This document shows positions 7,019-13,814 of a stretch of DNA of 16,035 bases, in pieces (the first letter of the stretch is position 1; each line of letters begins with the position of its first letter). Location: contig JAISVO010000065.1 in NCBI GenBank assembly GCA_031271525.1, forward strand, positions 1 through 16,035. The letters run 5' to 3'. Source of the stretch: Oscillospiraceae bacterium (GTDB lineage Bacteria > Bacillota > Clostridia > Oscillospirales > UBA929). Below the pieces are notes generated by a model that was not told where the DNA came from, searched no databases, and worked only from the letters and a program-made list of their open reading frames with translations. The position numbers were made by a program, and so were the translations under genes.

Positions 7019-7615
7019 GTGGAAAATGTAGAGGCGAAACTGGACCATTTTATCAACGCCATCCTGAGCGACGCGAAGCGGGAGGCCGACGCCCTCTACC
7101 AAGAGATCAAGGGGGAGAGCGACGCCGCGATGAACGCCGCCGAGGACGAGGCGCTGGCGGCGGCCTACCGGCATATCAAAGCCGAGATCAGCAGGATCGA
7201 GTCGGATTGCGGGCGGCGGTTATCCCATAACGTCATGGAGAACAAGCGGGAGCTGTTCCGGCGCCGGGAGGCGATGGCGGACGAGGTCACGGCCTCCGTC
7301 AAGGAGAAGCTCAGCGGGTATGTAAAGACGAAAGCCTACGCCGAACAGCTGAGAAGCATTATATCCAGCGTGCTGGCGACGTTCGAGAGCGACGCGACGG
7401 TCTGCCTCCGTCCGGAGGATATGCCGCTCGCGGAGACTTTGAGGCCCGCCGGCGGTCCGTATGCCGTCACTTTTACGGAGGGGAGCTTTGAGCTGGGGGG
7501 GCTGGAAGCCACCGGCCCGGCGAGGAAACTCCATGTGGACGAGACGTTTGACACCAGCATCTACGAGCTGCGGAGCCGTTTTTCCGAGTTGTTCGGGTTA
7601 AAACTGGGGGAATAA
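7019..7615 (+). CDS. ntpE: V-type ATPase subunit E (peripheral stalk)
   Basis: The 198-residue product has a charged helical N-terminal half (residues about 1-110, rich in Glu, Lys, Arg and Ala) and a mixed C-terminal domain with short strands. This is the usual form of subunit E, which pairs with the G/H-type subunit to form the peripheral stator stalk and binds the top of the catalytic head. A typical late feature is the Gly-Gly-Leu at about 159-161 (FELGGLEA), matching the family's GGv/l motif. It starts with GTG at 7019, set by the ribosome site AAAGGTG (7005-7011), seven bases upstream and inside the end of ntpG. The stop is four bases before the A-subunit start. Confidence 0.9.
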   Translation: MENVEAKLDHFINAILSDAKREADALYQEIKGESDAAMNAAEDEALAAAYRHIKAEISRIESDCGRRLSHNVMENKRELFRRREAMADEVTASVKEKLSGYVKTKAYAEQLRSIISSVLATFESDATVCLRPEDMPLAETLRPAGGPYAVTFTEGSFELGGLEATGPARKLHVDETFDTSIYELRSRFSELFGLKLGE

Positions 7616-7619
7616 GACA

Positions 7620-9374
7620 ATGCCGTATGAGGTTTATTCCGTCAACGGGCCGGTCGTCACCGCGCGCGGCGCGGCGTCGCTCGCCATGATGGAGTCCGTC
7701 CGGGTGGGTTCGGAAGCCCTGATGGGGGAAGTCGTCAGCGTGCGCGGCGAGGACGCCGTCATCCAAGTCTATGAGGATACCGTGGGGCTTCGGCCCGGCG
7801 ACCCGGTCGCCGGAACCGGCGGTCCGCTGGCGATCGAGCTTGGCCCCGGGCTGCTTCACAACATCTTCGACGGAGTGCTCCGACCCCTGCGGGCGCTGGA
7901 GAAAGCCTCCGGCGCGTTTATGGCGCGGGGCGTCAATATCGGCGCGCTGGACACCGAGCGGAAGTGGGATGTCACCGTCCTCGTCAAGGAGGGCGACGCC
8001 GTCGCCCCCGGAACGGTGTACGCCGAGTGCCGGGAGACCGAGCTAATTGTCCACCGGTGCGTCTCGCAGGTATCGGGGACGGTCACGAAAACCGCCCCGA
8101 ACGGGGAGTACGACGTGACCGAAACCCTTGCCGAGCTGAAAGACGCCCGGGGGAAAACCCACACGCTGGCCCTTCGTCAGACTTGGCCGATCCGCACCCC
8201 CCGACCGGTGAGGAACCGCCTGCCGATCTCCCGCCCGCTGATCACGGGCCAGCGGGTCATAGACACCCTCTTCCCGGTGGCGAAGGGCGGCTGCGCCGCC
8301 ATTCCGGGCCCGTTCGGCGCGGGGAAGACGATCACCCAGCATCAGCTCGCGAAGTGGAGCGACGCCGACATCATCGTCTATCTGGGCTGCGGGGAACGCG
8401 GCAACGAGATGACCCAAGTGCTGGAGGAATTCACCGAGCTGCTCGACCCCCGGTCGGGCAAGCCGCTGCTCAGCCGCACGGTCCTCCTCGCGAACACCTC
8501 CAACATGCCGGTCGCCGCCCGCGAGGCGTCGATCTACACCGGGATGACGGTCGCGGAGTATTACCGCGACATGGGGTATCACGTCGCGATTATGGCGGAT
8601 TCCACCAGCCGCTGGGCGGAGGCCCTCCGCGAAATCGCGGGGCGGCTGGAGGAAATGCCCGCCGAAGAGGGGTTCCCGGCGTACCTCCCCTCAAGGCTCG
8701 CCGAATTCTACGAGCGGGCCGGATATATGGTCACCCTCTCCGGCGCGGAGGGGAGCGTCACCGTCATCGGCGCGGTGTCGCCGCAGGGCGGCGACTTCTC
8801 CGAGCCGGTCACCCAGAATACCAAACGGTTCGTACGCACCTTCTGGGCGCTCGACCGCCAGCTCGCGTACGCCCGCCATTTCCCGGCGATCAACTGGATC
8901 ACATCGTACTCCGAATATGTGGACGACCTTGAGCCGTGGTACCGGGAAAAGTTCGGCGACGACTTCTCGGTCCTCCGGACCCGGATCGCCCGTCTGCTGC
9001 TTGAAGAGAGCAAGCTGATGGAGATCGTCAAACTGATCGGCGCGGACATCCTCCCGGACGATCAGAAGCTGGTGATCGAAGCCGCCCGGATTGTGCGGCT
9101 CGGGTTTTTGCAGCAGAACGCCTACCACGAGACGGATACGTATGTGCCCATCGAGAAGCAGAAGGGGATGATGGAGATCTGCCTCTACTTCTACGACGCG
9201 GTCAAGCCGCTGCTGGATAAGGGGATCCCGGTCGGGCAGCTCAGGGATACAGGCATCCTCGACGCGCTGATCCGGATCAAATACGACGTACCGAACGACA
9301 AGCTCGACATGCTGGCAGGCTACCGCGAAAAGATTGACGGCGCGGTGCGGACTGTGCTGGAGGCGAATTTATGA
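7620..9374 (+). CDS. ntpA: V-type ATPase catalytic subunit A
   Basis: The 584-residue protein is a full-length A subunit, the nucleotide-hydrolysing or -synthesising part of the head. It has an N-terminal beta-barrel (VYSVNGPVV), the insert typical of A subunits (about 110-185), the P-loop GPFGAGKT at 230-237 with Lys236, and the catalytic glutamate in GER (Glu259). Further family blocks are NTSNMPVAAREASIYTG, MADSTSRWAEALREI and ITSYSEY. GPFGAGKT has Ala where many A subunits have Ser or Cys, a mild change. The start ATG is four bases after ntpE. The end overlaps the B-subunit start as ATGA, which would help balance A and B, needed in equal numbers. Confidence 0.97.
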   Translation: MPYEVYSVNGPVVTARGAASLAMMESVRVGSEALMGEVVSVRGEDAVIQVYEDTVGLRPGDPVAGTGGPLAIELGPGLLHNIFDGVLRPLRALEKASGAFMARGVNIGALDTERKWDVTVLVKEGDAVAPGTVYAECRETELIVHRCVSQVSGTVTKTAPNGEYDVTETLAELKDARGKTHTLALRQTWPIRTPRPVRNRLPISRPLITGQRVIDTLFPVAKGGCAAIPGPFGAGKTITQHQLAKWSDADIIVYLGCGERGNEMTQVLEEFTELLDPRSGKPLLSRTVLLANTSNMPVAAREASIYTGMTVAEYYRDMGYHVAIMADSTSRWAEALREIAGRLEEMPAEEGFPAYLPSRLAEFYERAGYMVTLSGAEGSVTVIGAVSPQGGDFSEPVTQNTKRFVRTFWALDRQLAYARHFPAINWITSYSEYVDDLEPWYREKFGDDFSVLRTRIARLLLEESKLMEIVKLIGADILPDDQKLVIEAARIVRLGFLQQNAYHETDTYVPIEKQKGMMEICLYFYDAVKPLLDKGIPVGQLRDTGILDALIRIKYDVPNDKLDMLAGYREKIDGAVRTVLEANL

Positions 9375-10771
9375 GGATCGACTATATCGGCATATCCGAG
9401 ATCAACGGGCCTTTGATCGTGCTGGACGGCGTCAGCGGCGTCGGCTACGACGAGGTGTGCGAAATTACGCTGGGCGCGGGTCAGCGGCGGGCCGGACGGG
9501 TGATCCGTCTGGAGGGCGACCGGGCGGTGGTGCAGGTATTCGAGGGGACCGGCGGCTTGAGCCTTGAAAACGTATCCACCCGGTTTACGGGGCACCCGAT
9601 GGAGCTTCCGCTCAGCAAGGAGATGCTCGGACGGGTCTTCAACGGCGCGGGCAGCCCGATCGACGGCTTGGGCGCGGTCTTCCCACAGGAGTCCCGGAAC
9701 ATCAACGGCAGCGCGATCAACCCGGTCGCGCGGAAATATCCCCGGTCATGCATCTACACCGGAATCTCGGCGATCGACGGGATGTCCACCCTGATCCGGG
9801 GTCAGAAGCTGCCGATCTTTTCGGGCGCCGGGATGCGCCACAACGAGGTGGCGGCGCAGATCGTCAAGCAGGCGCGCGTCTCGGGGGACGACGGCGACTT
9901 CGCCATCATCTTCGCCGCGATGGGGGTTAAGAACGATACGGCGGACTTCTTCCGCCGGGACTTTGAGGAGAGCGGCGCGCTCCAGCGGGTTGTGATGTTC
10001 CTCAATATGGCGTCCGACCCGATCATCGAGCGGATCCTCACCCCGCGCTGCGCGCTGACCGCCGCAGAATACCTCGCGTTCACGCTGGGCTACCACGTGC
10101 TGGTCATCATGACCGACATGACGTCCTACTGCGAAGCGCTTCGGGAGTTCTCCTCCTCCAAGGGGGAAATCCCCTCCCGGAAGGGCTACCCGAGCTATCT
10201 GTACAGCGACCTTGCCTCCCTCTACGAGAGGGCGGGGATGATTGAGGGGATGCCGGGTTCGGTGACCCAAGTCCCCGTCCTGACGATGCCGAACGACGAT
10301 ATCACCCATCCCATCCCCGACCTGACCGGATACATCACCGAGGGGCAGATCGTCCTCGACCGGGAGATGGACCAATCGAAGCTCTATCCGCCGATCACGG
10401 TGCTCCCCTCCCTCTCCCGCCTGATGAAGGACGGGATCGGCAAAGGGTTTACCCGGGAGGATCACCCGGCGCTCAGCAATCAGCTCTTCTCCTCCTACGC
10501 CAAGGTGCAGGAGGCCCGCGCGCTGGCGGGCGTCATCGGCGAGGATGAGCTGAGCGAAACCGACAAGAAGTATCTGCGGTTCGGGAAGCTGTTTGAGGAA
10601 AATTTCGTCCGTCAGGAGCCGGGCGAGAACCGCACCATCGACCAGACGCTGGAAACCGGCTGGCAGTCGCTCTCCGCGCTGCCCACCGACGAGCTCGACC
10701 GCGTTGACGCCGTTCTGCTGAAGAAATACTACAAAGAGGACGGACTGATCGCGCTGAGAGGGAGCATATAG
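9371..10771 (+). CDS. ntpB: V-type ATPase regulatory subunit B
   Basis: The 466-residue protein matches subunit B, which alternates with A in the hexameric head. Where A has a P-loop, B has SGAGMRHNEVAAQIVKQA, without the Lys-Thr pair, so it does not hydrolyse nucleotide. Other family blocks are MTDMTSYCEALREFSSSKGE, then PSRKGYPSYLYSDLASLYERAG and TGYITEGQIVLDR. Arg350 in PSLSRL is at the arginine-finger position that reaches into the A active site. Translation starts at ATG 9371 overlapping the ntpA stop (ATGA). The stop TAG is directly followed by the ATG of ntpD. Nothing appears damaged. Confidence 0.97.
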   Translation: MRIDYIGISEINGPLIVLDGVSGVGYDEVCEITLGAGQRRAGRVIRLEGDRAVVQVFEGTGGLSLENVSTRFTGHPMELPLSKEMLGRVFNGAGSPIDGLGAVFPQESRNINGSAINPVARKYPRSCIYTGISAIDGMSTLIRGQKLPIFSGAGMRHNEVAAQIVKQARVSGDDGDFAIIFAAMGVKNDTADFFRRDFEESGALQRVVMFLNMASDPIIERILTPRCALTAAEYLAFTLGYHVLVIMTDMTSYCEALREFSSSKGEIPSRKGYPSYLYSDLASLYERAGMIEGMPGSVTQVPVLTMPNDDITHPIPDLTGYITEGQIVLDREMDQSKLYPPITVLPSLSRLMKDGIGKGFTREDHPALSNQLFSSYAKVQEARALAGVIGEDELSETDKKYLRFGKLFEENFVRQEPGENRTIDQTLETGWQSLSALPTDELDRVDAVLLKKYYKEDGLIALRGSI

Positions 10772-11371
10772 ATGGCGAGTGTCGTCCCGACCAAGGGGAA
10801 CCTGATGGCGATCACGCGCACCCTGACGCTGGCGCGGATGGGGTATGACCTGATGGACCGGAAGCGCAACATCCTCATCCGCGAGATGATGCGGATGATC
10901 GACGCGGCCGGCGCGTTGCAGAGCCGGATCGACGAGACGTTTTCCGAGGCGTACCGCGCCTTGCAGATGGCGAACATCGTACACGGGACCTGCCGGGAGA
11001 TGGCGGAGAACATCCCGCTGGACGACTCGGTGCAGATCCGTTTCCGCAGCGTGATGGGGGTCGAGCTGCTCCACGTCACGGCCGACCAAAGCCCGGCCCG
11101 GGCGATCGGCTTCGCCTCCACCAGCCGCGACTTCGACGAAGCCGTGGCGAGGTTCCATGCCGTGAAGCTGCTGACCGCCGAGCTGGCCGAGGTCGAGACG
11201 ACGGTCTACCGGCTCGCGACGGCGGTCAAGAAGACGCAGAAACGCGCGAACGCGCTCCAAAATGTGATTATCCCCGATTTGACCGCCAAGGTCAAGCTGA
11301 TCACCGCGGCCCTCGAGGAGAAGGAACGAGAGGAGTTCGTGCGGATGAAGGTGATTAAGGCGCGGGGCTGA
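10772..11371 (+). CDS. ntpD: V-type ATPase subunit D (rotor axle)
   Basis: The 199-residue, almost wholly helical protein matches subunit D, the long coiled-coil axle that turns inside the A3B3 head. Both ends are the long helices: an N-terminal one with TRTLTLARMGYDLMDRKR, which carries the family's L-x-x-K/R-R pattern, and a C-terminal one rich in charged residues (AVKKTQKRANALQNVIIP). It begins directly after the ntpB stop with no spacer, its ribosome site being inside the end of ntpB (AGAGGGAG at 10757-10764). It is the last ATPase gene. No terminator is visible before the next gene, 27 bases on. Confidence 0.93.
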   Translation: MASVVPTKGNLMAITRTLTLARMGYDLMDRKRNILIREMMRMIDAAGALQSRIDETFSEAYRALQMANIVHGTCREMAENIPLDDSVQIRFRSVMGVELLHVTADQSPARAIGFASTSRDFDEAVARFHAVKLLTAELAEVETTVYRLATAVKKTQKRANALQNVIIPDLTAKVKLITAALEEKEREEFVRMKVIKARG

Positions 11372-11398
11372 CCGTGCGGAAGGTTTGGAGGGGTTTGT

Positions 11399-12121
11399 AT
11401 GCCGGGGGCGGCGACGCACCTCGCGATAGCGGATAGGATATATGCCGTTTTAGGCGGCAGGGTACTCCAAGACGCGCCGCTGTTTTACGGCGGCAGTATC
11501 GCTCCGGACGCCGTCCACGCGAAACAGGGGTATCAGCGCGCTGACAAAAAGCGCTCCCACCTATGCGACGGGATCCGATCTTACGGCTACGGTTACCCGG
11601 AAATGGCCGCGCTGTTCCGAAGCAGGCTGGATGCGTTTATCAGGGACAACGCCGGCCGGAGCGGCAAAGACCTGTATCTGGGGTATGTCGTACACCTTAT
11701 GACCGACGAGATTTACTTACTTTCGACCTATAAGCGCCTTGAAACCGCGCTTCTCGGCGGCGGGGCGCTGGAGGATATGGCGGTGTTCCGCAAAAAACTG
11801 GCCGATGAGGTCAATAGCGGCGAACACCGTTCTTTTTTCCGCGAGGACGGTGATCTTCGCAATATTTTACCGCATGAATACGCCTTTTCGCAAAACGTGG
11901 AGGCCCTTCTCAATCAAAGGTGGGACTATGCGGTGGAGAACTACATGGGAGCGGACGAAATCAACGCGAGCAAGCGCTGGGTGCTCGATACCTGCTTCAA
12001 ACGGGAACCGGACGCGCCTCCGCGTGACCGGACGGAGGCTGTCCGGTGTATTGACGCCTCCGCGGAGGAAATTACCGCGCGGTTATCGGCGGCCCGGGTT
12101 CCGGTGCGGCGCTGCGTGTGA
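11399..12121 (+). CDS. Zinc-dependent phospholipase C-like protein
   Basis: The 240-residue product opens with MPGAATHLAIADRIYAVLGG and continues with LFYGGSIAPDAVH and YLGYVVHLMTDEIY. This spacing of His and Asp (His7, Asp37, His40, His54, His99, Asp103) resembles the metal-binding pattern of the zinc-dependent phospholipase C family as found in many uncharacterised Clostridia proteins. No signal peptide is seen, so it probably acts in the cytoplasm, and a lipase role is not shown; metal-dependent phosphoester hydrolysis is the broad guess. A good ribosome site (TGGAGGGG, 11385-11392) precedes the ATG at 11399. It lies 27 bases after ntpD with no terminator, so it is likely read with the ATPase operon, though a role in the ATPase is not implied. 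Codon use looks less GC-rich than the ATPase genes. Confidence 0.7.
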   Translation: MPGAATHLAIADRIYAVLGGRVLQDAPLFYGGSIAPDAVHAKQGYQRADKKRSHLCDGIRSYGYGYPEMAALFRSRLDAFIRDNAGRSGKDLYLGYVVHLMTDEIYLLSTYKRLETALLGGGALEDMAVFRKKLADEVNSGEHRSFFREDGDLRNILPHEYAFSQNVEALLNQRWDYAVENYMGADEINASKRWVLDTCFKREPDAPPRDRTEAVRCIDASAEEITARLSAARVPVRRCV

Positions 12122-12137
12122 CGCGCAAAACTTTTCC

Positions 12138-12166
12138 TTGCCAAACCATCTCCCCTGTGCTATCCT
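12138..12166 (+). promoter_or_regulatory. Predicted sigma-A promoter of the orphan RRXRR-like gene
   Basis: TTGCCA (12138-12143) and TATCCT (12161-12166) are 17 bases apart. The -35 box is the same as in the promoter at 517. A start near 12173 would place the tandem ribosome-site repeats in the leader. This promoter suggests that the downstream ORF is a separate unit from the ATPase operon. Confidence 0.65.
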
Positions 12167-12185
12167 GTACCCGTGGACAGGGGAG
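12150..12185. promoter_or_regulatory. Inverted repeat flanking the -10 box (candidate operator)
   Basis: CTCCCCTGT (12150-12158) is exactly mirrored by ACAGGGGAG (12177-12185), with 18 bases between. The -10 box lies in the middle, so the left arm is in the promoter spacer and the right arm is at and just after the start point. Because the transcript would begin inside the repeat, it cannot fold as RNA from this promoter, so a DNA-binding repressor site is more likely than a terminator. If readthrough RNA from the ATPase operon crosses it, it would fold and could hide the first ribosome site. Confidence 0.5.
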
Positions 12186-12253
12186 GGCACCCATCACAAA
12201 AAAACGCGTCCGCAAGTTCTGTGACAGGGGGAGACACCCATCGGAAAAAACGT
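12176..12253 (+). repeat. Tandem direct repeat of a ribosome-binding region, period 47 bases
   Basis: Two copies of a 20-base unit (GACAGGGGAGGGCACCCATC at 12176-12195 and GACAGGGGGAGACACCCATC at 12223-12242) match at 17 of 20 positions. Each is followed by two bases, an A-run (7 and 6) and CG. Each copy looks like a Shine-Dalgarno site plus CACCC and ATC at the position where a start codon is expected. From the first ATC a short basic reading frame of 23 codons runs to the TAG at 12262-12264. From the second ATC the frame is that of the downstream gene. Confidence 0.6.
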
Positions 12254-12752
12254 GGCGGTCATAGACGAATCCGGCAACCGATACCAAGCAACCTACCCAA
12301 AACGGGCAAAAGGTCTGGTTAAAAACGGCAGGGCGCGCTTCGTAGACGAAAGCACGATCTGTCTGGCGCGTCCTCCGGACTATAAGGAGGATACAAATAT
12401 GGATACCCAAGCGGAAACCGTAAGCACGCAGAATGGACTGACCATAGAGTGGGTCATGCGGCACATTGATATGATCATCAAGGATACAGAGTACATCAAA
12501 CAAGCGGTGTTCGCGTTAGACAGCGCTTCCGACAGGGGGCTGGGGGTTGGGATTGGAAATCTTGTGGAAGCCCGGGAGAACACCAACCAGCAAACGCTCC
12601 GGTTGCTTGAGAAAATGTACGACGACTTAAAGCCGTCCAGACCGGGCATCGACATGCTCTTGGATAAAGCGACAGAAGGGCTGCCGCCGGATTCCTTGGA
12701 ACGGTTCCTCCTCGAAATGGCGCGGAAAACAACCGAAGCCAACGAAGAATAG
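12252..12752 (+). CDS. Orphan protein with an N-terminal RRXRR/PLMP-like module
   Basis: The frame is open from a TGA at 12222; the first ordinary start is GTG 12252, giving 166 residues. Residues 1-43 form a compact basic module, including TYPKRAKGLVKNGRARF (14-30), that I recall as common in hypothetical Clostridia proteins. It resembles the RRXRR (PLMP) domain at the N-terminus of IscB-like proteins (Val-x-x-Asp-x-x-Gly, Pro-x-Arg-Ala-Arg, Lys-x-Gly-Arg-Ala). Residues 50-166 are a charged helical part of unknown function, with no nuclease motif. The GTG is 19 bases from the ribosome site at 12227-12233, while an in-frame ATC at 12240 is well placed, so the true start is unsettled. A second strong start lies at ATG 12399 (residue 50), giving 117 residues. 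The gene ends just before a terminator. Function unknown. Confidence 0.7.
   Translation: MAVIDESGNRYQATYPKRAKGLVKNGRARFVDESTICLARPPDYKEDTNMDTQAETVSTQNGLTIEWVMRHIDMIIKDTEYIKQAVFALDSASDRGLGVGIGNLVEARENTNQQTLRLLEKMYDDLKPSRPGIDMLLDKATEGLPPDSLERFLLEMARKTTEANEE
12384..12401 (+). promoter_or_regulatory. Strong internal ribosome site and second start inside the orphan gene
   Basis: AAGGAGG (12384-12390) lies eight bases before an in-frame ATG (12399-12401). This is the best Shine-Dalgarno match in the surrounding region, better placed than anything before the upstream GTG. It implies that the C-terminal 117 residues can be made as a separate protein, and that the first 49 codons may act as a leader or give a longer isoform. 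Confidence 0.65.
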
Positions 12753-12757
12753 GCCGA

Positions 12758-12797
12758 AACACCCGCGTCCCATATCGGGGCGCGGGTGTTGTTTATT
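12758..12797 (+). terminator. Strong hairpin terminator between convergent units
   Basis: A 14-bp stem (AACACCCGCGTCCC at 12758-12771 with GGGGCGCGGGTGTT at 12777-12790, one G-T pair) has a 5-base loop ATATC and is followed by GTTTATT. It begins 5 bases after the orphan gene stop. It also lies downstream of rimM on the opposite strand, where it is followed by TTTCGG, so it probably stops both units, more weakly on the minus strand. Confidence 0.85.
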
Positions 12798-12839
12798 CGT
12801 ACCCTCCGGTCCGAAGGGGGCGGCGCGCGCCGGGGAGCG

Positions 12840-13325
12840 TCACATGCCTTCAATCAGGCTGACGCGCATGATACCGGCGGGAATGTCAATCTCATTGACA
12901 AATTCCGGGACGGCGGGGATCAATCGCTCGCCGTCCTCGCCGCGCACTTGGTAGACGTCGTGGGCGGGCATGGTCAGCACGTCGGTCAGGGTGCCGATAT
13001 GCTCCGCGCCGTCGTAGACCGCCAGCCCGATCAGGTCTTGGATGAAATACCGGCCTTCGGGCAGCGTCACCCCCGAGCGGTCGATCGATAGAACGGCGTC
13101 CCGCAGGGCTTGCGCGGCTTCCACCGTGTCGATCCCGGCAAGCTTCATCAGCACGAGGTTTTTATGGGCGCGGGAGCTTTCCACGTTAACCGGCGCGCCG
13201 CGCAAATACACCGTTGAAAACCCCGTCAGAAAGGCGGGGCTATCACACCACGGCGTCACGCGAACCTCGCCGCGCACGCCGTGGGTGCTCACAATCTGAC
13301 CGATTTCGAGCAGGTTATCTGCCAC
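12840..13325 (-). CDS. rimM: 16S rRNA maturation factor RimM
   Basis: The 161-residue product matches RimM, which binds ribosomal protein S19 and helps mature the 3' domain of 16S rRNA. The N-terminal beta-barrel has EIGQIVSTHGVRGEVRVTPW (about 8-27), the hallmark of the family. The later PRC-barrel domain includes the block YFIQDLIGLAVYDG and ends IPAGIMRVSLIEGM. The start is GTG at 13323-13325, whose G is the last base of the khpA stop (TAGTG), a clear coupling. A long upstream open extension in the same frame overlaps khpA and rpsP out of frame and is rejected. It is the last gene of this operon: trmD and rplS, which usually follow, are absent and a convergent gene lies downstream. Confidence 0.93.
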   Translation of the reverse strand: MADNLLEIGQIVSTHGVRGEVRVTPWCDSPAFLTGFSTVYLRGAPVNVESSRAHKNLVLMKLAGIDTVEAAQALRDAVLSIDRSGVTLPEGRYFIQDLIGLAVYDGAEHIGTLTDVLTMPAHDVYQVRGEDGERLIPAVPEFVNEIDIPAGIMRVSLIEGM

Positions 13326-13552
13326 TATTCTAGGATTTCGACGTTGACGCGCTTGCCCGAGGGGGCCGCCGACCGCACGACGGTGCGGAGGTCTTTCGCG
13401 ATTCCGCCGCCCCGCCCGATCACCTTGCCCATGTCGCCCGCCGCGACGCGGAGCTCCAGCGTCAGCTCGCCGCCGCTCTCCTTCTCGGTGACGCTGACAG
13501 CCTCGCGGTCCTCGACCAGATGCTCCACCATGTGGCGCAATAACTCTTTCAT
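13325..13552 (-). CDS. khpA: KH-domain RNA-binding protein KhpA
   Basis: The 75-residue protein is a single KH domain: MKELLRHMVEHLVEDREAV, a central strand pair, and VIGRGGGIAKDLRTVVRSA containing the Gly-x-x-Gly RNA-binding loop (GRGG). This is the KhpA (YlqC) family, a small RNA-binding protein that pairs with KhpB in several Firmicutes and affects cell division and RNA handling. Length is normal for the family (about 75-80). The ATG directly follows the rpsP stop and the TAG overlaps the rimM start, so all three genes are coupled. The order rpsP-khpA-rimM is the usual one in Firmicutes. Confidence 0.93.
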   Translation of the reverse strand: MKELLRHMVEHLVEDREAVSVTEKESGGELTLELRVAAGDMGKVIGRGGGIAKDLRTVVRSAAPSGKRVNVEILE

Positions 13553-13792
13553 TCAGATCACTCCGGCGATTTGCAGCAGTTTCTTCACGGTGTCGGTCGG
13601 CTGCGCCCCGTTGGAAAGCCAATCCTTCGCGCGTTCCGCTTCCACCTTGATTTCCGCCGGCTCCGCCAGCGGGTTGTAGGTCCCGATCTCCTCGATAAAC
13701 CGCCCGTCGCGGGGATACCGGGAGTCGGCGACCACAATGCGGTAGTAAGGCGCTTTCTTCGCGCCCATCCGGCGCAGTCTCATCTTGACCAT
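13553..13792 (-). CDS. rpsP: 30S ribosomal protein S16
   Basis: The 79-residue protein matches S16: MVKMRLRRMGAKKAPYYRIV, then VADSRYPRDGRFIEEIGTYNPL, and the late block DWLSNGAQPTDTVKKLL. S16 binds 16S rRNA early and stabilises the body of the small subunit. The ATG at the 13792 end has a strong ribosome site, AGGAGG at 13803-13808 on the plus-strand numbering, in the 22-base gap after ffh. This is the only gene after ylxM in the operon with a clear free-standing ribosome site, in keeping with the higher need for a ribosomal protein. The stop TGA is followed at once by the khpA ATG. Confidence 0.97.
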   Translation of the reverse strand: MVKMRLRRMGAKKAPYYRIVVADSRYPRDGRFIEEIGTYNPLAEPAEIKVEAERAKDWLSNGAQPTDTVKKLLQIAGVI

Positions 13793-13814
13793 TGGTTTCT
13801 GTTCCTCCTAAAAT

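Noticed and set aside
9746..11419. A 557-codon open frame on the minus strand opposite ntpB and ntpD
   Set aside because: Its composition (Arg, His, Asp, Gly rich) is the usual shadow of a GC-rich gene; the plus-strand genes are certain.
12110..12137. GCGT-GTG-ACGC mini-hairpin after the phospholipase-like gene
   Set aside because: A 4-bp stem with a 3-base loop is too weak to be called a terminator, although ACTTTTCC follows.
12176..12253. CRISPR-like array
   Set aside because: There are only two imperfect units and the spacing includes coding sequence; no further copies or cas genes are visible.
13326..13622. Upstream extension of the rimM frame on the minus strand
   Set aside because: It is Arg/Gly/His-rich, overlaps khpA and rpsP out of frame, and the coupled GTG at 13323-13325 fits the known RimM N-terminus.
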